A stretch of DNA of 64,000 bases from Paraconexibacter algicola. GTDB lineage: Bacteria; Actinomycetota; Thermoleophilia; Solirubrobacterales; Solirubrobacteraceae. Location: positions 2,500,978 to 2,564,977 of the forward strand of contig NZ_PYYB01000001.1 in NCBI RefSeq assembly GCF_003044185.1. Direction: 5' to 3'. The translations under genes were made by a program, and so were the position numbers. Shown here piece by piece: positions 28,303-39,065 of the stretch. Below the pieces are notes generated by a model, which was not told where the DNA came from, made no database searches, and worked only from the letters and a program-made list of their open reading frames with translations. The stretch's first letter is position 1. Every line of letters begins with the position of its first letter.

Positions 28303-29043
28303 ATGAAGGTCGGCGTCGAGATCGAGCGGGCGTTGGAGATTGATCGCTCCCTCGAGGCCCCCGGCCAGTCGTGGGCCGCGTATGCCTGGCTCCTCGGGGC
28401 AGCCCATCGACTCGGGTGCTACGAAGTCAACGTCCTGGTTTCGAGCTTCCGGGTATTCCGGCGCCTCGGACCGGCTATCGGATCGGTCGAGGCCCGCGCA
28501 CTGTTCGACCTGCCCCACCGCTATGCGTTTGGGGGTGTCGTCGTCCGCGGGGTGTCGTGGCGCGGCGGGTGGCAGGTGCGTGGTCCGGCGCTGGTTGTGG
28601 GTGCGGACACGGCTCGAATCACGGCTGTCGAGGACGCCGGAGTACCAGCGGTTGTGGCGGTCACCTCCGATCCGGGTGCGCTCGATCTGTGGATCCATGT
28701 ACATCGGCCGCTCGCCCTGGGCAGGACGCGCCAGTCGGTCAAGGTCTCGCGCGAGCCGCTGCCCGAGGTTGTCGTCGCGGCGCTCCGTGCGGCCACGGAC
28801 CTCGTGAACATCAGGGACCGGCTGCTCGCCGAGGCTCATGCGCGCCGACTGGCCGGCGCGCTGGTCGCACTCCGGGCCGAAGGGCACCGGGTGCCCCCGG
28901 GAGATCTCGCCAGCTTCTTCCTGACGGTGGGATGGGGGAGTCGCCTCGCGCTCGACGGCGCCGCGGTGGGGCGCCGGGTCTGGGACGGCGAGACGCCGCG
29001 CCACGATCCGTGGCGGCTGGGTCGCGACTCCGCCCGACGCTGA
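28303..29043 (+). CDS. Hypothetical protein under operator O9
   Basis: A 246-residue protein I do not recognise. No signal peptide or membrane helix is evident. The N-terminal half is mixed alpha/beta (VNVLVSSFRVFRRL, ARITAVEDAGVPAVVAVTSDPG) and the C-terminal half is helical and Arg-rich. It contains a single Cys (LGCYEV). The promoter dyad puts it in the same regulon as its neighbours; base use is normal for the region. Confidence 0.7.
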   Translation: MKVGVEIERALEIDRSLEAPGQSWAAYAWLLGAAHRLGCYEVNVLVSSFRVFRRLGPAIGSVEARALFDLPHRYAFGGVVVRGVSWRGGWQVRGPALVVGADTARITAVEDAGVPAVVAVTSDPGALDLWIHVHRPLALGRTRQSVKVSREPLPEVVVAALRAATDLVNIRDRLLAEAHARRLAGALVALRAEGHRVPPGDLASFFLTVGWGSRLALDGAAVGRRVWDGETPRHDPWRLGRDSARR

Positions 29044-29066
29044 CCGAGACGCTGGCACGGCGCATC

Positions 29067-29083
29067 TCCTATGCTGCGTAGTA
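29067..29083. promoter_or_regulatory. Operator O10
   Basis: tcctat-gctgc-gtagta. The -10 TATGCT (29070-29075) overlaps the left arm; an ATG at 29085 follows one base after the dyad. Confidence 0.78.
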
Positions 29084-29084
29084 C

Positions 29085-29114
29085 ATGGGCATCCGGCCGA
29101 CAGCACTCCGATGA
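29085..29114 (+). CDS. Possible leaderless 9-codon leader peptide
   Basis: ATG 29085 stands 9 bases after a TATGCT -10 box and reads MGIRPTALR before a TGA that overlaps the next ATG as ATGA (29111-29114). Ribosomes loading on the leaderless start would terminate at, and could re-initiate on, the downstream gene. Evidence is positional only. Confidence 0.35.
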   Translation: MGIRPTALR

Positions 29115-29698
29115 TCGGCATCGGTCTGGGCATCGTCGTCTATGTGGTCCTGGCGACGTTCGTGCTCTGGCTTCGCCGGCGCGGGACCGACGACGGGTCG
29201 GTGAGTTTCGCCGCAGTCATCGCGACGTGGCTCACCTATCTCGTGCACGCCGACACCGTCGTCGCAGCCGCCTTCCTCGATCCGTGGCGGATCCCGGTCA
29301 ACGAGGACGCGGCCCTCGTGGCGGGGGTCATGACCGGCTGCGTCGGCCTGACGGCGTTCGTGCTCTCGAGCAGGACGCTGCTGTCCGGGGCACAGATCTC
29401 CGAGCTGCGTCCTAGGCGGCTCGTGACGACGGGCCCATACGAGCGCTGCCGCCATCCGCAGGATCAGTCCTGGATCCTGCTGCTGCTCGCGGTCTCGATC
29501 ATCGGTCGCTCGCCGCTCGCCCTCGTGGTCGTGCTCATCTTCTTCTGGTTCCTCACGCGCTTGTGGCAGCAGGAGGAGCAGCAGCTCGAGGGGTGGTTCG
29601 AGGAGGAGTGGGTCGCCTACCGGGCGCAGACCCCGGGCTTCGTCGTTCCGGGCCGAGGGTCCCTGGCTGGTGTGGTGACGCACCCCGATCCCCGATGA
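29111..29698 (+). CDS. ICMT/PEMT-type membrane methyltransferase (copy 2)
   Basis: A 195-residue protein with about five helices. VTTGPYERCRHPQDQSWILLL (about 105-125) and the QQEEQQLEGWFEEEWVAYRAQTPGFV ending are the ICMT signature; the RHP motif is intact. It overlaps the following thioredoxin-like lipoprotein gene (ATGA), and operator O10 precedes the transcript. Confidence 0.8.
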   Translation: MIGIGLGIVVYVVLATFVLWLRRRGTDDGSVSFAAVIATWLTYLVHADTVVAAAFLDPWRIPVNEDAALVAGVMTGCVGLTAFVLSSRTLLSGAQISELRPRRLVTTGPYERCRHPQDQSWILLLLAVSIIGRSPLALVVVLIFFWFLTRLWQQEEQQLEGWFEEEWVAYRAQTPGFVVPGRGSLAGVVTHPDPR

Positions 29699-30207
29699 GC
29701 GCTGCGGGCGCAGTGCACCGTCGGGCGACCGTCTCGGTCGCCGTGCTGACCGCGCTGCTGCTGTCGGCGTGCGGTGGTGGGACGCCGGAGGGCGGCAACG
29801 GCATCCGCGGGGGAGGAGCGGCGGCCTTCAAGGCGCATCTGGCGAGCCTCGACGGGACCCCCGTCGTCGTCAACCAGTGGGCCTCGTGGTGCGCGCCATG
29901 CAGACAGGAGTTCCCCTATTTCCGCGACCAGGCCCGCGAGCGCGCCGGGAAGGTCGCCTTCGTCGGCGTCAACTCCATGGACAGCACCGACGACGCGGCC
30001 GACTTCCTGCGGGAGAGCCCGTTGCCGTTCCCGCAGTTCGCGGATCCCGACGCCGACGTCGCCCGGATCTTCCGTGGCGGTCGGGCCTGGCCCACCACGG
30101 CGTTCTACAACGCCGGCGGCGAGCTCGTCTTCACCCACCAGGGCGCGTACCGAAGCGAGGCCGACCTCGCCGCGGACATCGAGCGCTACGCGGTCGACGG
30201 TGGTTGA
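29695..30207 (+). CDS. TlpA/ResA-like thioredoxin lipoprotein
   Basis: A 170-residue protein with a lipoprotein signal ending LLLSAC. The thioredoxin fold carries VVNQWASWCAPCRQEFPYF, the WCxxC site at about 65-69, and a cis-Pro segment AWPTTAFYN. It should reduce extracytoplasmic disulfides, for example apocytochrome c Cys pairs, drawing electrons from the CcdA encoded next, whose GTG lies inside this gene's last 8 bases. Confidence 0.88.
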   Translation: MSAAGAVHRRATVSVAVLTALLLSACGGGTPEGGNGIRGGGAAAFKAHLASLDGTPVVVNQWASWCAPCRQEFPYFRDQARERAGKVAFVGVNSMDSTDDAADFLRESPLPFPQFADPDADVARIFRGGRAWPTTAFYNAGGELVFTHQGAYRSEADLAADIERYAVDGG

Positions 30208-30928
30208 CTCCCCGAGCATCGCGCTCGCGTTCCTGGCCGGCCTGGCGTCGTTCCTCTCTCCGTGTTGCCTGCCGCTGGTGCCGGGGTATCTCGCGGCGGT
30301 GTGCGGGCAGGGACCCCAGGACCGCCGTCCCACCGCCGCGGCGATGTGGAACAGCCTGCTCTTCGTCGGGACCTTCTCGTTCGTGTTCATCGCGTTCGGC
30401 CTGAGCGCGACCGCGCTGGGCGGCTTCCTGTTCGACAATCAACCGCTCCTCAACAAGCTCGGTGGCGGCGCGATGATCGTCATGGGCGCCTTCTTCATGG
30501 CGACCCCGTTCGTGACCAGGTTGAACCGCCAGTGGATCGTCCAGGGACTGGCGGTCCGGGCGAGTGGGAGCGGGCCGGTCGTCGCCGGAGCTGCGTTCGC
30601 CGTCGCGTGGACGCCGTGCGTCGGACCGACGCTCGGCGCCATCCTCGGGCTTGCCGCCACGACCAGCGGGACGGCGGACGGCGCCGGGCTGCTGGCGGTC
30701 TACTCAGCGGGTCTCGGAGTGCCGTTCCTGCTCTCCACGCTCGCCTACGAGAGGCTCTCGCGGACCTTCGCCTGGTTCGCTCGACACCACCGCGAAGTCC
30801 AGGTGCTCTCGGGTGCGGCGCTGGTGGCGATGGGTGCGCTGGTGTTCTCTGGTGAGCTCTTCCGGCTGAACATCGAGATCCAGCAGGCGCTCGACGGGCT
30901 GGGTCTCAACTTCTGGAAGAGCATTTGA
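30200..30928 (+). CDS. ccdA: CcdA-type thiol-disulfide transporter
   Basis: A 242-residue membrane protein with six helices. FLSPCCLPLVPGYL (about 18-31) and AVAWTPCVGPTLGAILG (about 134-150) carry the two membrane Cys that shuttle electrons from cytoplasmic thioredoxin outward in CcdA/DsbD. GTG 30200 is selected because it gives the complete first helix and overlaps the TlpA stop. Partner: TlpA-like proteins here and ResA/CcmG at 31544-32113. Confidence 0.9.
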   Translation: MVDSPSIALAFLAGLASFLSPCCLPLVPGYLAAVCGQGPQDRRPTAAAMWNSLLFVGTFSFVFIAFGLSATALGGFLFDNQPLLNKLGGGAMIVMGAFFMATPFVTRLNRQWIVQGLAVRASGSGPVVAGAAFAVAWTPCVGPTLGAILGLAATTSGTADGAGLLAVYSAGLGVPFLLSTLAYERLSRTFAWFARHHREVQVLSGAALVAMGALVFSGELFRLNIEIQQALDGLGLNFWKSI

Positions 30929-30932
30929 GCGC

Positions 30933-31544
30933 TCAGCTCCCGGCCTGCAATCGGCGGATGTCGGCGGCGATCCCAGCGCTGCTGGTGTTGGCGAGGGTGT
31001 ATCCGACGCGCTGGAAGCCGCGCCGGTCGATGAGCACGAGGCGTGCGTGATGCTCGGTCTCGGCCGTCTGCGGCTGGACGAAGAAACCCTTGTAGACCGG
31101 ACTCATCGCGTCGGCATCGCCGAGGAGGAACCGCGTGCGGCCGAGCATCCGCTGCTCGAGCAGGAACCGCCGGGCGCGGGCAGCCGTGTCGGTCCGCGGG
31201 TCGGCCGAGATGGCGAGCGTCGGGATGTCCCGGCCGAGCTCGTCGAGTGCTCGGCGGATCAGCTGCAGCTGCGGTCCGCAGCTCTCGTCGCAGGTGGAGT
31301 ACACGAAGGTGGCGAGGACCACCTCGCCTCGCAGTCCGGCCATGGTCACGGGGGCGCCGTCCTCGTCGCGCAGGCGGAAGTCCGGTGCGCGGATGCCGGC
31401 GGGCAGCATGGCGCCGCTGAACACGCTCTCCGAGGCGGCGGTCTCGTCGGGATCCTTGCGGTCACCCAGGAGCAGGGACCCCAAGAGCACGAAGTTGAAC
31501 ACGACGAGCAGCAGGACGAGGACGAGCCGCAGGCGGGGGGGCAT
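30933..31544 (-). CDS. Sco1/SenC-family copper chaperone
   Basis: A 203-residue protein anchored by one N-terminal helix. LATFVYSTCDESCGPQLQLI contains the CxxxC copper site (about 83-88), and TEHHARLVLIDRRG supplies the downstream His. Sco proteins deliver copper to, or reduce, the CuA site of cytochrome oxidase. ATG 31544 overlaps the stop of the ResA/CcmG gene, so both respond to O11. Confidence 0.9.
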   Translation of the reverse strand: MPPRLRLVLVLLLVVFNFVLLGSLLLGDRKDPDETAASESVFSGAMLPAGIRAPDFRLRDEDGAPVTMAGLRGEVVLATFVYSTCDESCGPQLQLIRRALDELGRDIPTLAISADPRTDTAARARRFLLEQRMLGRTRFLLGDADAMSPVYKGFFVQPQTAETEHHARLVLIDRRGFQRVGYTLANTSSAGIAADIRRLQAGS

Positions 31545-32113
31545 CACGTGCCGCCCCCGGCACGCCGGACCGCATCCCGAAGGAAGCGGTCGTCGGTCTG
31601 GCCGCGGCTGATCGCCACCACCCGCCCCTGCGGGTCGATCACGAAGGTCTCCGGGAGGTTGCGGGTGCCGAACTGCGCGGCGAGCTTCGTGTCGACGTCG
31701 CGGACGATCGGGAAGCTGAGACCGAGACGCTGCACGAAGCGCTCGGAGTCGGTGATCGCGTCCTGGAAGCTCGGGGCCAGAACGGTCCCCCGCCCGGTGG
31801 CGACGAGCTGCTCGTGGATGCGCTGGAGCGCTGGAGCCTCGACCTCGCACGGAGCGCACCACGAGGCCCAGAAGTTCAACACCACCACCTTGCCGCGGTA
31901 GTCCTCCAGCGACCTGGTGCCCGGGCCCTCGAGACGCGGAAGGTCGAGAGAGCTGCCGGGGGCCGCGGGGCGTTCGCCGCGCTGGACCGCGTCGTCCAGT
32001 GTGGTGTTCGGCGACTGGAGGACCAGCCCGTATGCGAGCAGCGCGAGAAATGCGGCCGCGAGCCCCAGGCCCAGCACGGAGAAGAGCGGTCGCCGACGAA
32101 CGATCATGCGCAT
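31544..32113 (-). CDS. ResA/CcmG-type thioredoxin
   Basis: A 189-residue protein with a helix at about 13-33 and a thioredoxin domain: VVVLNFWASWCAPCEVEAPALQ (WCAPC about 84-88) and NLPETFVIDPQGRVV with the cis-Pro. It reduces the heme-binding Cys pair of apocytochrome c before heme attachment, fitting the divergent ccmF gene. The start is ATG 32113, 7 bases from O11; ATG 32107 is an alternative. Confidence 0.88.
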   Translation of the reverse strand: MRMIVRRRPLFSVLGLGLAAAFLALLAYGLVLQSPNTTLDDAVQRGERPAAPGSSLDLPRLEGPGTRSLEDYRGKVVVLNFWASWCAPCEVEAPALQRIHEQLVATGRGTVLAPSFQDAITDSERFVQRLGLSFPIVRDVDTKLAAQFGTRNLPETFVIDPQGRVVAISRGQTDDRFLRDAVRRAGGGT

Positions 32114-32120
32114 GACAACG

Positions 32121-32137
32121 TACTACGCAGCGTAGGA
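32121..32137. promoter_or_regulatory. Operator O11
   Basis: tactac-gcagc-gtagga. Minus-strand -10 candidate TACGCT lies inside it. With O12, 61 bp away centre to centre, it flanks the divergent resA/ccmF promoters. Confidence 0.8.
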
Positions 32138-32181
32138 TCAGGTCCCATCGCGGTCGCGGGTCGGCGCGATGACGCGCTGGA

Positions 32182-32198
32182 TACTACGCTGCGTAGTG
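32182..32198. promoter_or_regulatory. Operator O12
   Basis: tactac-gctgc-gtagtg. The -10 TACGCT (32185-32190) is inside, and the last three bases form a GTG (32196) in frame with ccmF. Confidence 0.8.
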
Positions 32199-34309
32199 CA
32201 TACTCCGGGCGTGCTCCTCGGCCGTGCCCTGATGATCCTCGGCCTGCTTGCCGCACTCGTCGGGATCGCGGTCGCCGTCCGCGCGCACCGCACATCCGAC
32301 TTCCGGATGCTCCAGGTCGCCCGGCGGTCGGTGCTGGCGGTCATGGGCCTCGCTCTCGGAGCAATGCTGCTGCTGGAGATCGCCTACGTCCGGGACGACT
32401 TCTCCTACGCGCTGGTCGCCGGGAACTCCAGCGCGACCACGCCGCTCTACTACAAGCTGACCGCCGTGTGGTCGACGCAGGCAGGGTCGTTGCTGCTCTG
32501 GCTCTGCGTGCTGTCGGTCATGAGCGCCTTCGTGGTTCGCGGGGCCACCGTTGCTCATCGGCACCTCGAGCCGATCGTCCTCGGCGTGCTGCTGTCGGTC
32601 TGCGCGTTCTTCGCCTTCCTGATGGTCGTGTACGCCAGCCCGTTCGAGGCGAGCCCGCAGGGCACGACGGTGGGCGCCGGTCTGCAGCCGCTGCTTCGCT
32701 ACCCCCTGATGGCGCTGCATCCGATCGCGCTCTACATCGGCTACGCCGGGGCGACCGTGCCCTTCGCGTTCGCGGTCGCGGCGCTCGTCACGGGCCGTCT
32801 CGGCCCCAGCTGGCTCGTCGCCGTCCGGCGTTACGGGATGGTCGCCTGGGCGTTTCTCGCCGCCGGGCTGGTCCTCGGGTCTCGGTGGTCCTACGCGGAG
32901 CTCGGGTGGGGCGGGTTCTGGGGCTGGGACCCGGTCGAGAACGCCGCGCTGCTGCCCTGGCTGACGGCGACGGCCTTCATCCACAGCTCCGTCATCCAGG
33001 AGCGCCGCGGCATGCTGAAGGTCTGGAACGTGTCGCTGGTGGCCGCGACGTTCATCCTGTCGCTCGTCGGGACGTTCCTGGTGCGCTCGGGGATCCTGGA
33101 CTCCATCCATGCCTTCGGTGCCTCGACGCTCGGCGTGCCCTTCCTCCTGCTCATCACGATCGTGCTCGGAGGGTCGGTCGCGCTGATCGTGTGGCGTCGG
33201 CCGCTGCTGCGCAGCGACCACCGCCTGGACGGTCTGCTGTCGCGGGAGATGGTCTTCCTGCTGAACAACGTGCTCCTGGTCGGGCTCGCGTTCGTGGTGT
33301 TCTGGGGCACGTTCTTCCCGTTGATCAGCGAAGCCGTCACCGGCACGAAGTCCGCGCTGGGTCCGCCATGGTTCGAGATCTACACGGCGCCGCTCGGCAT
33401 CGGTCTGGTCCTGCTGCTGGCGATCGGCCCGAGCCTGGCATGGCAGGCCACCGCGTGGCGTCTGTGGCTCCGGGCGCTCAGGGCGCCGGTCGCGCTCGGG
33501 CTGGTCGTGGCGGCGGTCGCCGTCGTCGCCGGGGTGAGCACCGCGAGCACCGTGGTCGTGGTCCTGGGCGCCACGGTCGTCCTGGCGACGAGCGCGCAGG
33601 AGCTGCTGCGTGCCGGACGGGCGCGATCGACGGCGACCGGACACCGGGTGCCGGCCGCCGTGCTCGCCGTCGTGTCCCGCAACCGCCGGCGCTACGGGGG
33701 CTACCTGACGCACATCGGGTTCGTGGTCATGCTCGCCGGCGTCGCGGTCGCCGGTGCGTCGTCGACGGGGAAGGACGTGCGGATGCGTCCCGGCGACAGC
33801 GTCAGCGTCGCCGGCTACCGCGTGAACTACGAGCGACCCGTCGCCCAAGTGCGCAGCGAGAAGATCACGTTCGGGGCACGTCTCGGGGTCTGGGAGAACG
33901 GCCGCCGGCTGGCGACCCTGTCCCCGGCGCGCGAGTACTACCCCTCGCTGGACGTCGGGTCCAAGGGGGTCTTCGGACGGTTCTTCGACGGCGAGGCCAC
34001 CAGCGAGATCGGCATCCGCGCATCCCTGGGCCGGGACCTCTGGGTCGCGGCGTCTCCGGACCTCCAGACGCTCCGCTCCCCGATCGACGAGGCCAACCGA
34101 CGCTTCGCCACGGTGCCGCCCGCGGCGCAGGCGCTCATCATCACGGCGATCGCGGAACGCTACGTCGTGCGAGCCCCTGCGGTGACGTTCCGGGTCATCG
34201 TGCGATCCGGGGTCTCCTGGATCTGGATCGGTGCGTGCCTGATGGGCGCCGGGGCCTTCCTCGCCCTGCGCCTCCCGCGCCGCGTACGCGCCCGCGGCGG
34301 CCGTCTGCG

Positions 34310-34328
<19 letters not shown>
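32196..34328 (+). CDS. ccmF: CcmF-type cytochrome c heme lyase
   Basis: About 710 residues and 13-15 helices. ELGWGGFWGWDPVENAALLPWL (about 235-256) is the WWD-type heme-handling domain, followed by FIHSSVIQERRGMLKVWN and FLVRSGILDSIHAF, all diagnostic of CcmF. A large extracytoplasmic domain precedes the last helix. It ligates heme to apocytochrome c. Start is GTG 32196 or GTG 32211; ATG 32169 is unlikely because it lies upstream of the operator. Its last 19 bases overlap the convergent ATPase. Confidence 0.92.
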
Positions 34329-36304
<1,976 letters not shown>

Positions 36305-36319
36305 GGCGCCAGCCTAGAC

Positions 36320-36336
36320 TACTACGACGCATAGTA
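36320..36336. promoter_or_regulatory. Operator O13
   Basis: tactac-gacgc-atagta, one arm mismatch. On the minus strand it lies between the -35 region and the -10 TAGGCT (36316-36311) of the P1B-4 ATPase. Confidence 0.75.
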
Positions 36337-36343
36337 ATGAGTC

Positions 36344-37720
36344 TCAGCATCGACTGAGCAGTAGCCAGGATCCGGTCCGTCCGACGATCGTGTCCGTGGG
36401 GGCGCCGGTCCGTGAGGTGGGGCGGACGGAGCGGTCGAGCGCCGCGAGCCGCCGGATGCGGTCGGTGGCGGCCACGACGGAGAGACCCGCCACCTGCCCG
36501 CGGTACAGCCGGACCGAGGCGGCGCGGACGTCGAGCTCCCGGGCGATCACCGGCACCTGTCGATGGCCCTCGACCGTGATCGGCCGGCATCTGCCCGACC
36601 GCCGGGCTGCGTGCGCGGTCGCCTCGAGGTCCCGCTCGATCGTCGTCTGAGCGCGCAACGACGATCGCAGTCCGGACAGGCGGTCGAGCTGCGCCGGCGC
36701 GACGGCGATGGTGATGGCGGCCAGCGCGACCGTGGCGACCAGCACGGCGGGCCGGTCTTTCAGCCGGACCCGTCCGGCCGCGCCACCGACGAGAACGATC
36801 AGCACGACCGACGGCAGCAGCAGGTATCGCCCGATGACGGGTGAGCCCGCCAGGACCAGGCCGGCGAACGACAGGAGGCTCAGCAGCCCCAGGGCGGCGA
36901 GCACCGCGGTCTGGCGATCCGGGCGCCGTGCCAGGACGAGGATCGCGAGGACGCTCCCGGCGAGGACCGGTTCCCGGACGATCTCGCCGATGCGTCGCGG
37001 AGCCGTCGTCAGCAGCGCTCCGAGGCCGGTGTCCCGCCCGAGCGCCTCGACGTTGGCACGGGTGCCGGTGAGCGACCACAGCGGATCACCGGTCACCAGC
37101 AGGTCGCACAGGGTCCAGATGACGACAGGAGCCGCGGCGATCGCGACGAGCGCGCGCGGGAGTCGGCGGTCGAGCCGCCACACCCAGGCGACGTGCACCG
37201 CGGAGAGCAGCCACGCCTCCGGCCGCACCAGGCCACCGGCGGCCAGCAGCCCCGCCACGTGGTGCGCGGGCGCGTCGCGCGCCAGGGCACGCGCGGCGCC
37301 GAGTGCCAGCGCGACGAACAGGACGTCCAGGTACCCGCGCGTGCCGAAGGAGAGCAGCGGCACCGAGGAGAGGACCAGGGCGACGGCGACGGCGCCCGCC
37401 ATCCGGCCACCGATCGCTCGCGCGCACGAGAACGCCACGACCGCGAGCGCGCCCAGGGTGAGGAACGACAGCACCCTGAGGCCGGTCGTCGCCTCGTCTC
37501 CCAGCGGGGAGAGGACGAGCCCGAGCAGCATGGCCAGGGGCTTGGGCGTCGGCGCGAGCGGGACGACGAACTCCGGGTTCATGCCACGGGCGACCTGCTC
37601 GCCCCAGAGCAGCCCGTAGGCGGCGTCGTAGTTGACGAAACCGCCGTCGAAGAGGGACCACAGCGCTCCGGCGACGAGCGCGACGGCCGCCGTCGCGCGG
37701 GCGATGGGGCGGGCGTCCAC
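36344..37720 (-). CDS. Polytopic membrane glycosyltransferase-like protein (GT-C type)
   Basis: A 458-residue protein with about ten helices. After the first helix, LFDGGFVNYDAAYGLLWGEQVARG places an acidic NYD/AYG motif in the first loop, as the catalytic Asp of GT-C glycosyltransferases (ArnT/mannosyltransferase type). FGTRGYLDVLFVALALGAAR and LAAGGLVRPEAWLLS match the conserved helices. The soluble C-terminal part is about 100 residues. It would use a polyprenyl-phosphate sugar; acceptor unknown. GTG 37720 stands 8 bases after a TAGATT box. Confidence 0.75.
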   Translation of the reverse strand: MDARPIARATAAVALVAGALWSLFDGGFVNYDAAYGLLWGEQVARGMNPEFVVPLAPTPKPLAMLLGLVLSPLGDEATTGLRVLSFLTLGALAVVAFSCARAIGGRMAGAVAVALVLSSVPLLSFGTRGYLDVLFVALALGAARALARDAPAHHVAGLLAAGGLVRPEAWLLSAVHVAWVWRLDRRLPRALVAIAAAPVVIWTLCDLLVTGDPLWSLTGTRANVEALGRDTGLGALLTTAPRRIGEIVREPVLAGSVLAILVLARRPDRQTAVLAALGLLSLLSFAGLVLAGSPVIGRYLLLPSVVLIVLVGGAAGRVRLKDRPAVLVATVALAAITIAVAPAQLDRLSGLRSSLRAQTTIERDLEATAHAARRSGRCRPITVEGHRQVPVIARELDVRAASVRLYRGQVAGLSVVAATDRIRRLAALDRSVRPTSRTGAPTDTIVGRTGSWLLLSRC

Positions 37721-37732
37721 GGCGCGGCAATC

Positions 37733-37749
37733 TACTACGCTGTGTCAGA
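37733..37749. promoter_or_regulatory. Operator O14 (degenerate right arm)
   Basis: tactac-gctgt-gtcaga; the left arm is perfect, the right arm has two mismatches. It lies between the divergent GT-C and dsbA genes and overlaps the minus-strand -10 TAGATT (37734-37729). Confidence 0.6.
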
Positions 37750-37782
37750 GGTCGCGCGCTCACACCCCCGCACAAGGATCCC

Positions 37783-38448
37783 ATGAGCACCAATCTGAAG
37801 ATCAGCGGCGCGCTCGTCGTCGTCGCTCTCGCCGTCGTCCTCGGTCTCGTCATCGCCGGCGGACAGTCCGACGAGCCCACAGCCGCCAAGCCCTCGCCCG
37901 ACACCGTCGCGTCGACGCCCGTCGTCCGCGCGGACACGCACAAGCTCGACGTCGCCGCCGACGGGAAGGTCACGCTCGTCGAGTTCCTCGACTTCGAGTG
38001 CGAGGCCTGCGCCGCGGTCTATCCGCTGATCGAGGAGCTCCGCCAGCAGTTCGCCGGCCGGATGACCTTCGCGATCCGCTACTTCCCGCTGCCGGGCCAT
38101 CGCAACGGCAAGATCGCCGCGCAGGCCGTCGAGGCGGCGTCCAAGCAGGGCAAGCTCGAGCCGATGTACAAGCGCATGTACGAGACGCAGAAGGAGTGGG
38201 GGGAGTCCGAGGACTCCAAGAAGGACGTCTTCCTCGGGTACGCCGAGGACCTCGGGCTGGACATGACGAAGTTCCGGGCGGACCTCGAGTCTCCGGCCAC
38301 CATCGCGCGGATCGAGAAGGACATGCAGGACGGCGCGAACCTCGGTGTCGTCAGCACTCCGACGCTCTTCCTCGACGGGGAGATGATGAACCTCCAGTCC
38401 GCCGAGCAGCTGCGGGCCGACATCGAAGCTGCGTTCAGCGCCCGGTGA
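37783..38448 (+). CDS. DsbA-type extracytoplasmic thiol oxidoreductase
   Basis: A 221-residue protein with one N-terminal helix and a DsbA fold. LVEFLDFECEACAAVYPLIEEL holds the active CEAC (about 73-76), AIRYFPLPGHRNG follows, and VVSTPTLFLDGEMM carries the cis-Pro. It introduces disulfides into exported proteins and is re-oxidised by the VKOR encoded next. An AAGGAT site lies 5-10 bases before the ATG. Confidence 0.92.
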   Translation: MSTNLKISGALVVVALAVVLGLVIAGGQSDEPTAAKPSPDTVASTPVVRADTHKLDVAADGKVTLVEFLDFECEACAAVYPLIEELRQQFAGRMTFAIRYFPLPGHRNGKIAAQAVEAASKQGKLEPMYKRMYETQKEWGESEDSKKDVFLGYAEDLGLDMTKFRADLESPATIARIEKDMQDGANLGVVSTPTLFLDGEMMNLQSAEQLRADIEAAFSAR

Positions 38449-39062
38449 GCATCGACCCGATCAGGAATGCCCCCGCGTTCCTCGACCGGGTCGTCGGCTG
38501 GGTCCTCCTTGTCCCGGGGGCGATCGCACTCGTCGCCGCGATCGTCCTCATGGTCGAGAAGGTGCGGGTGCTGGAGGACCCCACGCACGTCCCCGCCTGC
38601 ACGATCGACGCCGTCCTGGCCTGTGGCTCGGTGCTGTCGTCGGACCAGGCCGAGGCGTTCGGCTTCCCCAACCCGCTGATCGGGATCGCCGGGTTCGGTG
38701 CGATCACCGCATTCGGACTGGTGCTGGTCGCGGGCGGCAGACTCCCGCGCTCGGTGTGGCTGATCACCCAGGCCGGAGCCACATTCGCGGTGGTGTTCGT
38801 GCACTGGCTGATCTTCCAGAGCGTGTACCGCATCGAGGCGCTGTGTCCCTACTGCATGGTCGTCTGGGCCATGACCATCCCGATCTTCGTCTACCTGACC
38901 CTGGCGAACGCCACGTCCGGGCGCCTTGCGGTACCGGACCGGCTGCAGGGGGCCGTCGCTCGTCTCGCCGGGCTGCACGGGGTGGTGCTCACGGTCTGGC
39001 TGCTGGCCGTCGCGGCCGTCATCGCGCAGGGGTTCTGGGACTACTGGATGGACAAGCTCTGA
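38445..39062 (+). CDS. VKOR-family DsbA reoxidase
   Basis: A 205-residue protein with five helices. CTIDAVLACGSVLSSDQA supplies the loop Cys pair and IEALCPYCMVVWAM the quinone-proximal CPYC (about 134-137), typical of bacterial vitamin K epoxide reductase homologues that re-oxidise DsbA. GTG 38445 overlaps the dsbA stop (GTGA). Confidence 0.93.
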   Translation: MSIDPIRNAPAFLDRVVGWVLLVPGAIALVAAIVLMVEKVRVLEDPTHVPACTIDAVLACGSVLSSDQAEAFGFPNPLIGIAGFGAITAFGLVLVAGGRLPRSVWLITQAGATFAVVFVHWLIFQSVYRIEALCPYCMVVWAMTIPIFVYLTLANATSGRLAVPDRLQGAVARLAGLHGVVLTVWLLAVAAVIAQGFWDYWMDKL

Positions 39063-39065
39063 GGC

